A DNA stretch of 64,000 bases. It comes from Monarcha castaneiventris obscurior. Its lineage: Eukaryota; Chordata; Aves; Passeriformes; Monarchidae. The stretch is taken from the NCBI GenBank assembly GCA_026261815.1, contig JAMPIT010000174.1, forward strand, positions 6,572,001-6,636,000, written 5' to 3'. The notes under the pieces are model-generated. The model was not told where the DNA came from, searched no databases, and worked only from the letters and a program-made list of their open reading frames with translations. Below are positions 12,901 to 26,300 of the stretch, one piece after another (the stretch's first letter is position 1; every line of letters begins with the position of its first letter). A program made the translations under genes and the position numbers.

Positions 12901-15900
12901 CTCCAAACACATGGACTGCATGACCATTTTTTTCATGCAAACATCTTGAGAAATGAGACAGGCAAGATATTTTCAAGATGGGAAGGAGAGTTTGATAAGG
13001 ACTGCTTACTTGTCTGTCCTTTCTTTGTAAAATCACCTCCCCAGAGCTCCAGCTACACGTTTCCACCCAGCAGACTCTGTTTGCCCCAGCCAGGATAACC
13101 ACGTGGTTGTGCTTGTGGAGACTCCCAGGTGCTGCTGGTTCCCATCTCAAGAGATTTTTTTTCCTTCTTGCCCTTCAAGGTAGAGCCCTGCTACAACTCC
13201 TGCTCTTATTCTGGCCTCCTTTTGTTTGCTGTAGATTACCTTCTTCATAGACTTTGATAATTGGCTGGTAAGAATGGGCAGCTCCCCTTTCCCCTCCTCC
13301 AGTCCCCCACATGCTTGTTTTCAAGGGACATGGGTCCAGGATTGTGGTTGTTTTCCCCAATCACAGTGCTGCCCTTCAGACTGACCAGTTTCTTATTGCC
13401 TTATTTTTAAGTGTTTTTGCATGAAGCTCAGCAGGGCTGAGAATCCCTCTTTATTTTCACCCAAAGGACTTTTTTTTTTTTCCACTTCTGTAGCCCAGCT
13501 CTCAGAGCCCTGTTGGCAGTTCGCTGGGAATGATGCCAGCTATTGAGAAAGAAGATCATTTCCTGGAGCAACTATCTTTTCCAAGATGGCCTTTATCCTA
13601 AACTGATTAGTCACAGTATTTTTAGCTTGTTTGATCTGGCATGATTACAGCCTGAAGCAGCCTGCTGAGGAGCCAAGGGGAACACCAGCCCTGGCAGCAG
13701 GTGCTGTGGCCAGGATCTCTTCTCCAGAGGCTGCTGCAAAAGAAGGTGCCACCACCCAAGCACTGGAGGGTTTTGCCCCTGCTGTTACTGCCTGCAGTTT
13801 GCAAAATGACTTTGCACACCTGGCTTTGGGATTTGTGGCTTTGCAAGTTTTTATCCCAGCTGGAGGAAGTGTAGCTCTTTTTATTAATAATATTGGAGGT
13901 AGAAATTACAGTAGTGGCCTCTCTGGGGACCAGAGACAACTGTGGGCCTGATTACAGCTCTAGGTGGCCAGATTTCCTCCAGATTTGGCACAGTGAGCTA
14001 ATAAGTCTCTTAATTTACTGAAAAAAAAACCAGCTAAAAAAATAAGAAATAGGCTGAAACCATAGACTGTATGCAAGTCACAGCTAAGCCCCATAAGCAT
14101 TAAGGCTTCCCCTCGTACAAGCAGAGGCCAAAGTATGAACTACATTCATTGTGTGGGGCATGAAAAAAATGGGGGTCAGGGCTGGGCTAACTGAGAGATG
14201 TTGTGGATGAGCCCAGGAGCCCCAGAGGTGGTGGGTTTGGGGCTGTGAGCACAGAAATGCAGACATTGCTTCAACAGGTAATAAACGAAAATTCATTCAA
14301 ATGTGGTTGTTTGTTTTGTTGCGTTGGTTTTTTCCCTGCATCTCTCAGTTGTCATACTTGTAAACCTCCTCAAATTAGCACTGTTAATAAGGACTGCTAT
14401 GACTGGGATTATATTATATGTAACCACTTCCCTACTTCTGCCTTCTCCTGAGCAGACAGCATGGCAGGTCAGGCCACCTGTTGATCTGCATAAAGATTTC
14501 ATCATCTTCCTTTGTTGATCTGCAAACAAGCAGATAGGAAGAATATTCAGGGGTGTGAATGCAACAGAGGATACTGTGGGGCTTTTCAGCAGCATGAGAG
14601 AGATCTCATTTGTAGACTAAAAGGGATGAACAGAATTATGTTTAACTTCTTACAACTGAACTCATCTCTTGAATTTTGCCCTTAATTTGCCCTACTTGTA
14701 TTTCTTATATTAGTATTTAAATATATATATAAGATTTTATTTCCTGCTTAATGTATTTTAATATGGTTTTAAAGAATGTGGCACCTGTATGACATAGAGA
14801 AGCAAACTTTAAAGAAGTGAAAGTTTGCTAGCACTAATCTGAAAATTAATCTAAACTACTGATCTTCAGCATGTGGTCTTTGAACCTAGTGTTTTACTTC
14901 CAAGGATCTTTGTAAGGACATGAGTAAGAAAAACAGACTATGACAGACTTCAATGTATGCCTGGAAGTCTGTATGGAAATGTTTATGAGCCCACAGATGG
15001 AAGAAGTTCAGTATGTTAACAGTAAATTGAAAAATAACAAAAATTTCAAAGAATATCAGTGGCAAATCATTGCAATGTATGAACTGGGGTTCCCTCTCTT
15101 AGCAATTACCAAAATATTCAGGAATGTGAGGCTCCTTCAATAATCTGAAACTATCCTGATGTAAGCTCAAAAGACAAAATACTCCAAATCCCGTGGCAAC
15201 TTGTTTTGTACTATTCCAGGGGAAGAGCGGGCTGTTAATAAAAGTGAGTTCAGCTTAAAAGTCCCAGATCCAGATGTGATATCAAAGGGGCTATGCACAC
15301 CTGGATGTCTCTGGAACCAGCTCGTGTAGGGGTCTGTAGACCCTAGACCCATGGAGCCTTGGAGCCTGCAGGTAGGTGAATCCCTCTGCTAGATGAACAC
15401 ACCAATGTTGCCCCATGAGCAAACCCCCAGATCATTTCGTTTTGCACATTCTTGCAAAACAAGCTGACGCTGATAGGAACGCAGGAACTGATAAGGGACC
15501 TGGTGAAATATTGGGAAAGACATTTTTCCATGTCACTGTTACCTGAGGGAAACTCCAGGCATAACTCACAGTTTAAGGAATGGCACAGTCTAAAGTATCT
15601 GGAGATAGTGAGTATTTTATTGCAGTGGTATTTGCAAAGGTACATCACACAGGGAGACCTAGAGCACAAACACAAATGATTACAAGGAGATGTCTCTGAC
15701 AGTGAATATATTCTAATGTTCCACCAGCTACCTAGAAATACATTATTTGTTTAGGTTATTTTTAACCATTTATTTTAAGGTTATTTCAAAATGGATAACC
15801 AAGTAAAAGTGTGCTCAGCTGGACTTTAGAAAAGAAATTGGGAACAGTGGCCAGGGCTCACCTGCAAAATACGGTGCTGACACCCATTCATGGAAGTTCC

Positions 15901-18900
15901 TTGTCATATTCTGCCAGGCAGCATTTTGATCATTTATAATTAGTTTGGTTTTGGTTTTGCTTTCATGACAGTTCGACTTTGTTCCTATTTAAGAGATATA
16001 TTTTGGGATTAATTGAAATTCAGGTAACTGCTGTTTTGGTCTTCAAGGATCATTACCTTGACCCTAGCTTCCCAGAGATGGGATATGCCTAGAGGAGGAA
16101 TATACATAGACACTGTATGCAAGCCTGAGGTGGACAGGACACCCTGCAATGCTTCTCCTTTGGCCTGGTGAAACACAGGATGTTTTTACACTTTCACATG
16201 GCTGAAAACCCTTGCAAATGGGGGTCCCACAAGCACGTCTGGGGCAGGTGTCCCTGTAGCCAGCAGGACATCAGGGTAGAGTGGCAGGGCTGAGCCTCCC
16301 ATACCAGCACAGCACAAATGAGGCAATCTTTGTCTCTGCTTTATTTCAGATATCTGAACACTCATCACAGTCTGTGTTAAACATAACTCCATGCTCATGT
16401 AGCAGTCTCTGTACCAGTATCTGTAGCATCTGGCTGTGACACTGCAGATTCCCTGACTCATCCCTGCATCCTCCCATCCCTGATTCCCAGCCTGGTCAAG
16501 TCTCAATGTATTGCTAGATTTCAGCAATTGTAAAAGTAGAGTCAAATGCTGAATTGACAAGTCTAATCTGGTTCGTTGTCTCTGATGTGAGACATTGCTT
16601 AATTAATTTTCTTCATGAAATTAAAGGAGATGGCTTTAAATGAAAACAAATTACTTACCTCTTAAGCAAAATACTCAAAGTTCGTAAGAGGGAAAATTAA
16701 CATTGGATTAAAATATGATACTTTTGTCTTGAGGAATCAGGCACTATTTTTAATGTTGGCAGAGAAGGATGTCAAAACTCTCCTTGTTCTGAAAAGCAAT
16801 GTGCAGGATTTTGTGTTTGTGCTCTTCATTATGGTGTAATGGAATCATAAAAACACCCAATATTGAGGCCACGATTGCTGGCTTTCAGAGCACAATAACT
16901 GTAAAGTCCATAAAAAAGATAACAAAATTACAGAAGTGTAGTAAGAGAAGTGTGAATAACAAGTGAGAGGTATGTGAATATGGCACCAGTCTTTCATTGG
17001 AAATTCCACTTCCCCATACACTGGAATAACAGCACCGGGTGCCCCTACTTACAGTGTGTTCTATACAAAGGAGTGATAACTTTCAATGAGCCATATCCTA
17101 GTTGGGTGTCAGCTCTTCCTGAGGCACTAAGAAAAATTCAGACTCTCTTTTACTACAGGTCTCAATAAATCTAAGCAGTCCAGAAATATCATTGTTAATG
17201 GAACAGATCTCTTCCCACCCAGCCTCACTGCCCTTGCCATTCTTATGTTGTTTGCCTGAAATTTGCATCTTGACTAAATTTACTTACTCATCCTCATCAC
17301 AATTTTAGGCATCACCACTGAATTTGACCCAGTAATGTGACTGATTTGAATTGGGCTTCAGTGTGCTAGTAAAAGAAACTTTCTGTAAAAAACCAAGGTA
17401 GTAGAGATTATAAGAATTGGAAAGTGAAACCACATTATGCTTCTTTCTGGCATCAGTGTCCTGAGTGTGTGCATACAAGGGACACCTCTGCTTTCCATGA
17501 AGGCCTCTCAGGGCCAACCAGTTTTCCATTTCTTTCCTGGATGTCCCCAGTGGGGGCTTCAAATCTTCCTGAGGATACCATTCAGAGGCTGGGTCCCTGT
17601 CCTTTCTCCGAAAGAGGAGAGAGGAGCTGGCACCGACCAGAGGTGCATCTCCAAACTGCCTGCTGCACTTACTACTGAGCAAAATATTTTTCTTTTACGT
17701 GCTAAGCTGCCCAAGTAGAGCAGAGCATAATTTTTTAAATGGTTGGAAGAACTTGAGTTTGGGGTGTTTTTCACCTCTAACATCACAGCAGATGGTATTG
17801 TGAGCAACCTTTGCTTCAAGGTTTTGGGCAGAACCTGGTCAGAAGCTACACTGGAGAACAGAAGGTTTATATGGCACATGGTGAAGAAAAACATTGGGAA
17901 ACACTAGAAATCTGTATGGGCCGGTGCTGTTATCCACCTTCTCAGCCAGCTAATCTCCCAGTATTGATACTGGTGTTTATTTAACACTTAAGAAAGACGT
18001 GGAGCTCTTCACAAGACAAATTCTGCATCTCTGGCAGAACTGTTTTCTTCTTTCTCTGTGAAAAACAGCTTCTTTCTGCAGGAAGTCACCGAATTTGCCA
18101 CTGCTTTATCTCCCTCCAGTCACTTGTTCTTCCCTCTCCATCCTGACCAGGGTGGGAGGCAGCACACGTAAAGCCCTTCACGGCTCAGCTCACCAAGGGG
18201 CTTTCAAGAGCTGTGAGTGTTTTTCAGCACCCATGAAAACGAAGGGAAGCTGAGAGTGCTTGAGACTTGGCAAAGGATCAGGGTGTGACTGATTTGCATC
18301 TCTGAACTCTCTGTGTTTATGGGGCTGCCTGGGAGACAGAGCAATCAGGAATTTTCATTTTCTCCTGCTCTGCTCTGCCTAGGCAGAAAAAGCCACACTT
18401 TCCCAGTTAGTTAGAGTTTAGCTGTTTTTAAGCTGTTTTTTTTAGCTGAGTGTCTGGTATAAAGACATCCAGGGTTTGCACAGCTGAACTTCCGTAGTGT
18501 GGGACAGAGGTGACCTGCCTCCTGTGTGACCCTTGTGCATGAAACCCCTTATGCACCATCAGGGGAGAATTATGTTCTTAACAGTAGAAAATTGTGCTCT
18601 TAACAGTACTGCTGCAAACAGAAAAGCCAAAGTGCTTATTCCCTCTGTCACTCCACATAGCACCTTATTGCTTTGGTGAATTAGTGGAAATAATCCAAGA
18701 GTAAAGCACTAACAGGTCGATGTGATGAAGCCAAGGACAAGACCCTACTGACTTCTTCAGAGCCAAGGGTCCCTCCTGCATTTAAACCTAGTCCTTAAAA
18801 AGCTGTTCTGCTGGTTTATGGTACAGCTTCTTGTGATGTATCCTGAACAGAAAGAATTTAAAATTTTAAAGCACTTCTATGATCACACCATGTGAGGAGG

Positions 18901-21900
18901 GAAACCAAAAGCTGCTAAACTGTTCTATGGGGTTTTTTATAATTTATGGTTCTGCAGCTTTTTAACTGTTTGTTATTTTAGTGGTAAAAATAAAAACTAA
19001 AACTGTGTCAGTTTCACAAACTGCAGTTAATCCCTTAAGCCAACAGCAGGTACCAAAGCAGGGTCTCGCTGACACAGAGAAGGTACAACAGTTTGGGAAG
19101 TGGGATCTCTACTGACTAGATGAGCTTATGGTCTTGGTTAGAAGTGTAGCTCTGACTTTCAAAAGAACCTGAGGTCTTTAATGACTCTCAGGGGCCTAAA
19201 GCACAAGAAAGAAATCCTGATTGAATGGTCTAATATAGGTCTCACCTTGTGAGATTGGATATTGGGGTCCTGCTCACTTCATCATTTCTTGGGTAAATGA
19301 CTGAAATATGGGCACACCATCTGAGGACAGAATCACAGGCTCCTCCTGCCTCTTCTCCTCCTAGACCCATGTGTGTGACTGACCCTGCAGAGCACGAAGG
19401 GTGCCCATCCTCATGCTATGACCTTTCACCAGATGAAGAAAACTTTCTTCAGGGGCAGGGTCTGTGACTTCAAATCCCTAGAGGTTAAGTTGGAGTAGAG
19501 AAGTTCCCTGAGGAGTCTGGCAAACCATGGTCTTCCTGATAACATAGATATCAACAGCTAAACATTTCTCGGTGTTCATGTCAGTGTGACCTAAGGAAAG
19601 GGTTGTAAGGATGGTTTTCATCAGGGCACTTTGATGCTATGGTGTCCTCAGCATCTCAGCTCTGAAGGTTCACTGCCATCATGAACACCTGGAACTGAAG
19701 TTGCAACCGGAGGCCTCAAAATGCTATTTCATGTATCTCCTTAGGTGGTTTTAGGTATCTCAGGGAAATGTTTAAAAAGGTTCACTGTGGCCTAGGAAGG
19801 ATGATCCCCCCGGTTGCTCTGTGGGCAGCGGAGGGCAGCAGGAACACCCTGCAGTTCAGCCCAACCCGCCCATGCCATGTTCATGCCCCAGCACACACAC
19901 GTGGCCACACACATGCTCTGTGCGTTTCCAGTGTCTGCCATGGGGTGCCACAGCTGTCAGCTCCACCAAGTCACTGCCCTTCAGAAATCTCTGCAAAGAT
20001 TATTTTTGGCAACGGTCTGAGAATCCAGAAATTGCTTCTGGAAAGACAGTTTAGGAGCTATTAAGGATGCGTTGGAGGAAGGTCAAGGGAGGCACGCTTT
20101 GCTCGGACCTGACATGCCCAGCAGCCCGTCTCCCTCATCAATGACTTAGGCTTCTTCAGAAGTGAAGGGTACCATAGCTGAGCTCTGTCCACCACTTCCC
20201 ACTTTGCTCAGCAACAACACAGGATTGCAACAGACAGTCCTTCTTATTCATCCCTATTTTCCCATATGAGCTCTGCAGACCAATCAGAAACAGTTCACTG
20301 AACAAAGTTATGCAATATCACAAAGAACTTTAAGAAATTACTCCTTATCACCCCTCCTGAGGATAGGCTCAGTGGTCAAGGCCACAGTGAAATCTTCCTT
20401 TTCTTGTAAAAGTTAACTGAAGTTAGTTATTAAAGTGCTGCCAGTATTTAGGGAGGTTCTGAAGTGAAGAAGAGCACAAGATACCTGCATTGCCTGCGAA
20501 AATTTCTGGGATATCTTTATCCAAAAAAATCTTGGTGTAGTTTCTTCTGAAGAGGTTCCTGGAAGATTTACCAGGTACAACTTTAAACTTCATTTTAGGT
20601 ATGGGATATGTGAAGTAATGCTTATAAATGAAATGCTTCTAGTCATGTGTTTCATTTTTTGTAAAATGTAAAAGTCTCCTTTGTGGAATTTCATTGTATT
20701 TTTCAGATGTTTATATTGCAAAAAAGTTCAATTTGTGAGTGGGTATACAGAGATTGAAAAGTGGGATGGACCATGTTAATATTTAATTATTTAATTAAAA
20801 TTACATATTTTTGTGTACTTCTTAGTCACTATTCAGGATAAATCAATAAAGGGAAAAAAAGTATCCCTTTGTTAATGCTCTCTACAGAATGGCACACGTG
20901 AAAATATGCATTTCATATTTCAAATTTCAAAATTTCATAGAGCTGAGGGATTAGCAGTGGAGTTGGAGTTTTTTTGCGTATGAGAGATGGCAATGCTGTT
21001 AATTGCTGGCCATGAGAACAGGATCAGAGGCTATATGGAATAAAACTGAACCAGAATGTTGTCTCTGGGGTTTCAGTTCAGATCTAATCCTGGTCAATAG
21101 TGACTGAAAGTTGTAACCACTCAGTAGCTGTGCAGTGCAAGCTTGGTCTGTGCTGGTGTTCCTCAGGAGTGGGTGGACACATTATAGAAGTCATCAGAAG
21201 AATTGGTCTTGTTCCCCAAGGAGCCCAAGGCACTCTAGAGAGGCAGTGGGTGTTACTGGTGTACAGACCCATACACTTCTATTTTTATGGCTTATGAACT
21301 CTTCACAGGGTACAAATAGTACATCTCGTGCCCTACAATGTAATGAACAATTCTATTCCACAGGACTTTCAGCAATATTCTTCTTTGTGGCATGAAGTAT
21401 AAAAGGCAGACACCCAGACTAGGAAACAGAGAAATTTTAAAACCTTTAATAGATAAAACAACTTCTTGCAAATCTAAGTAACCATGATTTATCAGGGAAT
21501 GAAGTGAATTAACTAATTTTTTCATTGAAATTTTATCAGCCTCAGTTTTGGAGCTCTGATCCCGTCAGAGGGAGGGACAGTAGTGTAAAATTACAGATCA
21601 GAGTATGATTTTAACTGGCTTTGGATCAGTGTTTTGAATAAGCTTAGATTTTGAGCATTTGCCTGCTAGAATAATTACCTGCCATTCTTTTGGAAAATAT
21701 TACAGATCTAATTTTTTATGCTAAACAGAGAGTAAAAAGTTTAACCCATTGCCAAAATAGTGAATCCTTTGTGAAAAACTAGTATGTCAACAAAATATCT
21801 AAGAGGTTCATTGACATTGTTTGGGCTTCTACACATGTCTATGAATTTCCACAGAATGAACAAGGAAAGTAAACTGTAATCACTTAAAATAGGTCAATAA

Positions 21901-22282
21901 TAGGCTCTGAGCTGTAGTAAAGTTTCAAGATGGGATTCACATTTTAATGCCAAAATTGTCATAGATTGAAAGCTTTCATCTGTTTGTAACTATGCAAACA
22001 GCTTTGTGCCACATTGAAATCTATACTGTGATATCTCCAAATGTTGAGTATTTACAGGTCTGAATTAGGAATGCATGTAGAGTATTTCAGCAAGAGTGAG
22101 ATGATAGACCTGGGCAAGGAACTAGTCAGGCATCTGTCAAGAGACCACCAGCCAGCACCAAGGCAACAAGGAGCATTTTCATTAGGGGAGAGAAAATAAG
22201 GAGAAAACCCCTATTATCAGTGTCCCAAAAGACTACTTGCTTCCTACAGTACATCTTCATCACTCAGTCAAAAGAAAATATA
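3980..22282. other. Long intergenic region upstream of SLC26A3
   Basis: About 18 kb with no convincing gene. The longest open frame is 163 codons at 11,655-12,146 (+). It matches no family I recognise and has neither compositional bias nor splice context to support it. Other visible items are minor: an (AT)n run near 9,949, homopolymer runs at 6,250 (A) and 8,537 (T then C), and a short direct duplication near 11,236 ('ggagaaaggctggga' twice). A 5' non-coding exon or promoter of SLC26A3 may lie here, but I cannot place it. Confidence 0.6.
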
Positions 22283-22350
22283 ATAGGATAGAACAGGTTA
22301 GTTCCAGTTGGAAGGATCCTACAATGATTGTCTAGTCCAACTGTGGCTAC
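22283..22350 (-). mobile_element. CR1-type LINE 3' fragment, reverse orientation
   Basis: Read on the minus strand, this gives 'cagttggactagacaatcat', then 'ccttccaactggaac' and 'ctatcctatt', the typical end of a CR1 element. Only the terminal part is clear. The left boundary near the terminal short repeat is better defined than the right. It lies about 1 kb upstream of the first coding exon of SLC26A3. Confidence 0.75.
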
Positions 22351-23313
22351 GAACAGCAAGTTCCACAGCTTCTGTCTGGGACTAGTACTATATTAAATAT
22401 TTAATGATGGCTTCAACTGAGAGAAATGTTTATAGATAGTACAGTTTTTAGGTGAATTTAATGAGAGAAGAATGTGTGGCATAACGAGAAATGTAACAGC
22501 ACCATAAGCAGCACAATGATGGCATCAAATAATTGCTGCAAAGTACCCAGTGGTGTTGACTGAAGTGAATGATGAGCAGACTCATTCTCCTGTGTAATGA
22601 GGGCTCCAGGGGTCATTTCTGGAGTGACCCAGGACAGCTTCACTCCAGCACAAACATGCAAATGTGGGTTGGGACAAGGCAGTAAATAGTATTCAGGTAA
22701 GACATTGCAACAACTGTTTGTGAACATGACAGTTCACAAACTGGCAGTCCAGACAATATGTGGACATAAATCTTGCAAATAACAAGCAGCAATATCATGC
22801 TTTTTCAGTACTGAGCCTGATCCCCTTGTCACACAAATCCAAATGACAATCTATTGAGCCTTGTCTCTGAATCCAAGAGAGGATGGCTGAGCCCTGCCTG
22901 GGCTCTGCCTTTCCACCCATGTGAGGGTTACAGTGAGCTCCCAGCCCTCCCAGCAGTGCCACAAAGAGAAACTGCTTGGGATCTGCTTGTTTGTTCTTTA
23001 GGAAATTAATCGTCTTTGAGGGAGGAAGTTTTTGGTTGTACACAGCTGACTCAGAGATAAATTAACTCAAAAACCATCTTGTCTACTTTTTGGCTGCATC
23101 TTTAGAAAGAAATACTTCATGCTCCAGTGAAACAGTGCTCTGCAGTGGGAGGAGGAGCAGGGCAGGAGATCACCTTGGCAAAGTGAAGCGGGTGCCTCAA
23201 CCATCCCTCTTTTGATCTTCAAAGGTGGTAACGCTCAGTTTGGAGCTCACTCAGCTATGCTATGGCTACCCACCCCACAGTACATAAAGAGCTAACCCTG
23301 TTCTTCATTTCAG

Positions 23314-23381
23314 GTTTTTAAGTGCCTGGGGCAGAGAGGAGCACACACAAGTCACCATCCTAGCCTGACATTTCAGGAGAA
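23314..23381 (+). other. SLC26A3: SLC26A3 5'UTR segment of the first coding exon
   Basis: A pyrimidine-rich tract followed by 'cag' at 23,301-23,313 is a plausible splice acceptor. It would place 68 nt of 5'UTR ahead of the ATG in the same exon. The human gene has a non-coding exon 1 followed by an exon carrying the start codon, so the same arrangement is inferred here. The non-coding first exon and promoter were not located. Confidence 0.45.
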
Positions 23382-26300
23382 ATGGTTGAACCTGTGGGTA
23401 ACCATTATGTTATAGCCAGACCCGTGTACTCGGAGAATGCATTCAATGAAGAGCATGAGAAATTGCACAGATACCATAAAACCTTTTGGGATCACCTGAA
23501 ACTCTATTTTAGGTAAGGAGATACTTTATTTTTTTTTTTTTAATAGATCTAGGAAACAGTCCTGACTGCTCTTGGACAGCGTGAACTCCATCTTCAATGT
23601 ACATCTCCTATTCCAACATAGCAAGTGAAAATTCATTAACTAAATTCAGTGTCAGATTTTTCTAATGCATTTTGACTGCTGTTACCCTTAAAAGTCTCCC
23701 TACAGTTGTATCTAAGGTAGCTTCTCTATTTCTGGGCCCTTGGCAGCACAGACTCTAGGAAGACCTTAGTGCATGCTTTCAATACTTAAAGGGGTCTTAT
23801 AAGAAATACATACTCAGGCTTTTTACCATGGCCTGTTGCAGCAGGACAAGGGACGATGGTTTTAAACTAAATGAGGGTAGATTTGGACTGGCTATAAGGA
23901 AGAAATTTTTTATTATGAGGGTGGTGAGGCACTGGCACAGGTTGCCCTGAGAGGTGGTGGATGCCCTTCCCTGGAAATGTTGAAGGTCAGATTGGGCAGG
24001 GCTCTAAGAAACTTGACCCAGTGGGTGGCCCTGACCCTCCCTGCTTCCTGGGGTGGGGAGTTGGATTAGATGGCCATAGAGGTTCCTTTCCAACCCAAGC
24101 CACTCTATGGTTCTACGAGAATTTGTGTTGCAAAGAACCTCTGAAGGCCACTGGATAAATCTTGAAGCAGAGATGGCAGTGCAGGTTGATCAGGGCTGTG
24201 TCTGGGTGAGATTTTTACTTCTGGCAGCCAGAACCTGCATCCTTCCCCTTTCCTCACCTTTCCAAAACAGGCTGTGATTCACTGACAAAATCTTGTCCCC
24301 TTGTACCTTTACAGCTGCTCCCCACAAAGGGTCAAAAAAATTGCTTTGGATTTGTTTCCAGTCGTTTCCTGGCTGCCAGCATATCGCTTCAGGGAGTGGA
24401 TCCTGAGTGACATCGTCTCGGGCATCAACACAGGGCTCGTGGCTGTGCTGCAAGGTACCTTTGGGAACTGTGTGTCCTGACACAGCCTGCTAAGCCAGGT
24501 GCCAAGGCACTGCTGGCTTCAGCCTGCAGCACACACATCACCTTCCCCGGGCCTCTGTCTTTACAGGTCTGGCCTTTGCTTTGCTGGTGAATGTCCCCCC
24601 CAGTTATGGACTCTATGCAGCATTTTTCCCTGTCCTGGTCTATTTTATCTTCGGCACATCGAGACATATCTCCGTGGGTAAGTTCAGGCACACCACTTAC
24701 CCTCCTCACTGATGAAGAAGTACATGCTGCCCCTTCAGATCTTTTAACAAGTGCCTTGTGCTGCTCAGGTCCCTTCCCCGTCCTGAGCCTCATGGTGGGA
24801 GGAGTCGTCACCAGGCTGGTCCCTGATGACAGCATTGGACATGGCAATTCCACAAATATCTCAGCAATAAATGATGAGAGGGTGATGGTGGCTGCATCTG
24901 TAACCTTCCTGTCGGGGGTTGTTCAGGTTGGTGAATGTACGTGTGAGTGCACCTGCGTGAATGGATGGTTGGTGGCCTGAGCTTCCTCTCTGGTTTCTGC
25001 TGTTGTAGTCACCAAAGCAATCCTCTTCCACTTTCCATGTAACTGACCTTGGCTCACTGATTAGGAGACATCTGTTCCCTCCAGTGACCAGGCACTCATG
25101 TGTGCTGTGAAACCCTTGGTTTTGCACAGGCCTGAGCCCACAGCCCACACAGCTGCAACCTACATTGCTGGATAGGAAAAAAGTAGCTGTGAAAATAATG
25201 TGAATGATGCAGATGCACCAAGGAGAGTAAAAGCTCTGCCTTGCAATAGTAAAATATTTGGATTTGTTTTTTAAAAACACCCAATTTATCCTTACTCCCT
25301 AATAATGAATTCCTACAGTTTCTCCCTTCCTAACATACTAATATATTTGTGCTTCGTGAAACACTTGTATTGTATGAAAATATAGGAACTGAAAACAAGG
25401 ATGTATATTTTAGCTATGAAATAAAAATAATGGATTTTAACTGCTCTAGCAATTACTCTTACTGGTATTACGCCCTCTGTTGCTAAATCTCAATTTCTGT
25501 TGCAAGTCTGGTGACAGTACATTCCTTAATCTCTGGATGCATGGGATTAGGTGAAAATCTTTGCTTCCATTAAATATGGTTGTCTTTCAAAGATTGCTTA
25601 AAACCACAAATTAATCCCACTGACCTATGGTCATTTTGTGTTTCAGTTGCTTCTGGGAATTTTCCAGTTTGGATTCATCGTTATTTACCTATCACAGTCA
25701 TTAATCAGTGGTTTCACAACTGCTGCAGCTATCCATGTTTTGGTATCTCAACTGAAATTCATGTTTCAGCTACCTGTCCCTGGATTTAATAAACCGTTTG
25801 GCATCATCTATGTAAGTGCTACGTATTCATTATTTGCTATGTACCTGTGATGTATTTCTGACTGTGTATCACAAGGCAAAAATTACAGAACTCAGCATAA
25901 AAACTGCAAGGCAGGAGGAAAAACGAGAGAAAAATAGGACAGATATGTTATTAGCATTTGACCAATCTTTAAATTTATTACCAAGCACCAAGTTACACCC
26001 CACTGGGCTAATCACATAATATTTAGTATTTTGTGTTGGCATATTTCAATTAAGCATTCAACTCTGCCTTAAGGATTTAATTATTCATTTTTGCTGGACT
26101 GATATTATACATATTTAATTTCCATATGACTCTGGGAGGGCTGTTGGATGAGAAGGGAGAAGAAGGGCAGGAAGGAAGGAGTGGAGAGAGGCACCTGCCC
26201 AGCAATGCCACTGCTCACATTTCCTATCACAGACATGCCTGTTGTTCCAACTGTCCCTCAGGGGAAAATCAGGAGGAGAGGGTCACAAGTTAGTGGAAAG

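Noticed and set aside
15280..15700. Possible solo LTR around an imperfect palindrome 'ggggtctgtagacccta'
   Set aside because: I could find neither paired TG..CA ends nor a target-site duplication, and no retroviral motif was recognised.
24425..24853. 142-codon minus-strand frame
   Set aside because: It is antisense across SLC26A3 exons 4 and 5 and the introns next to them. Its sequence is unlike any family, while the plus strand gives a clear exchanger.
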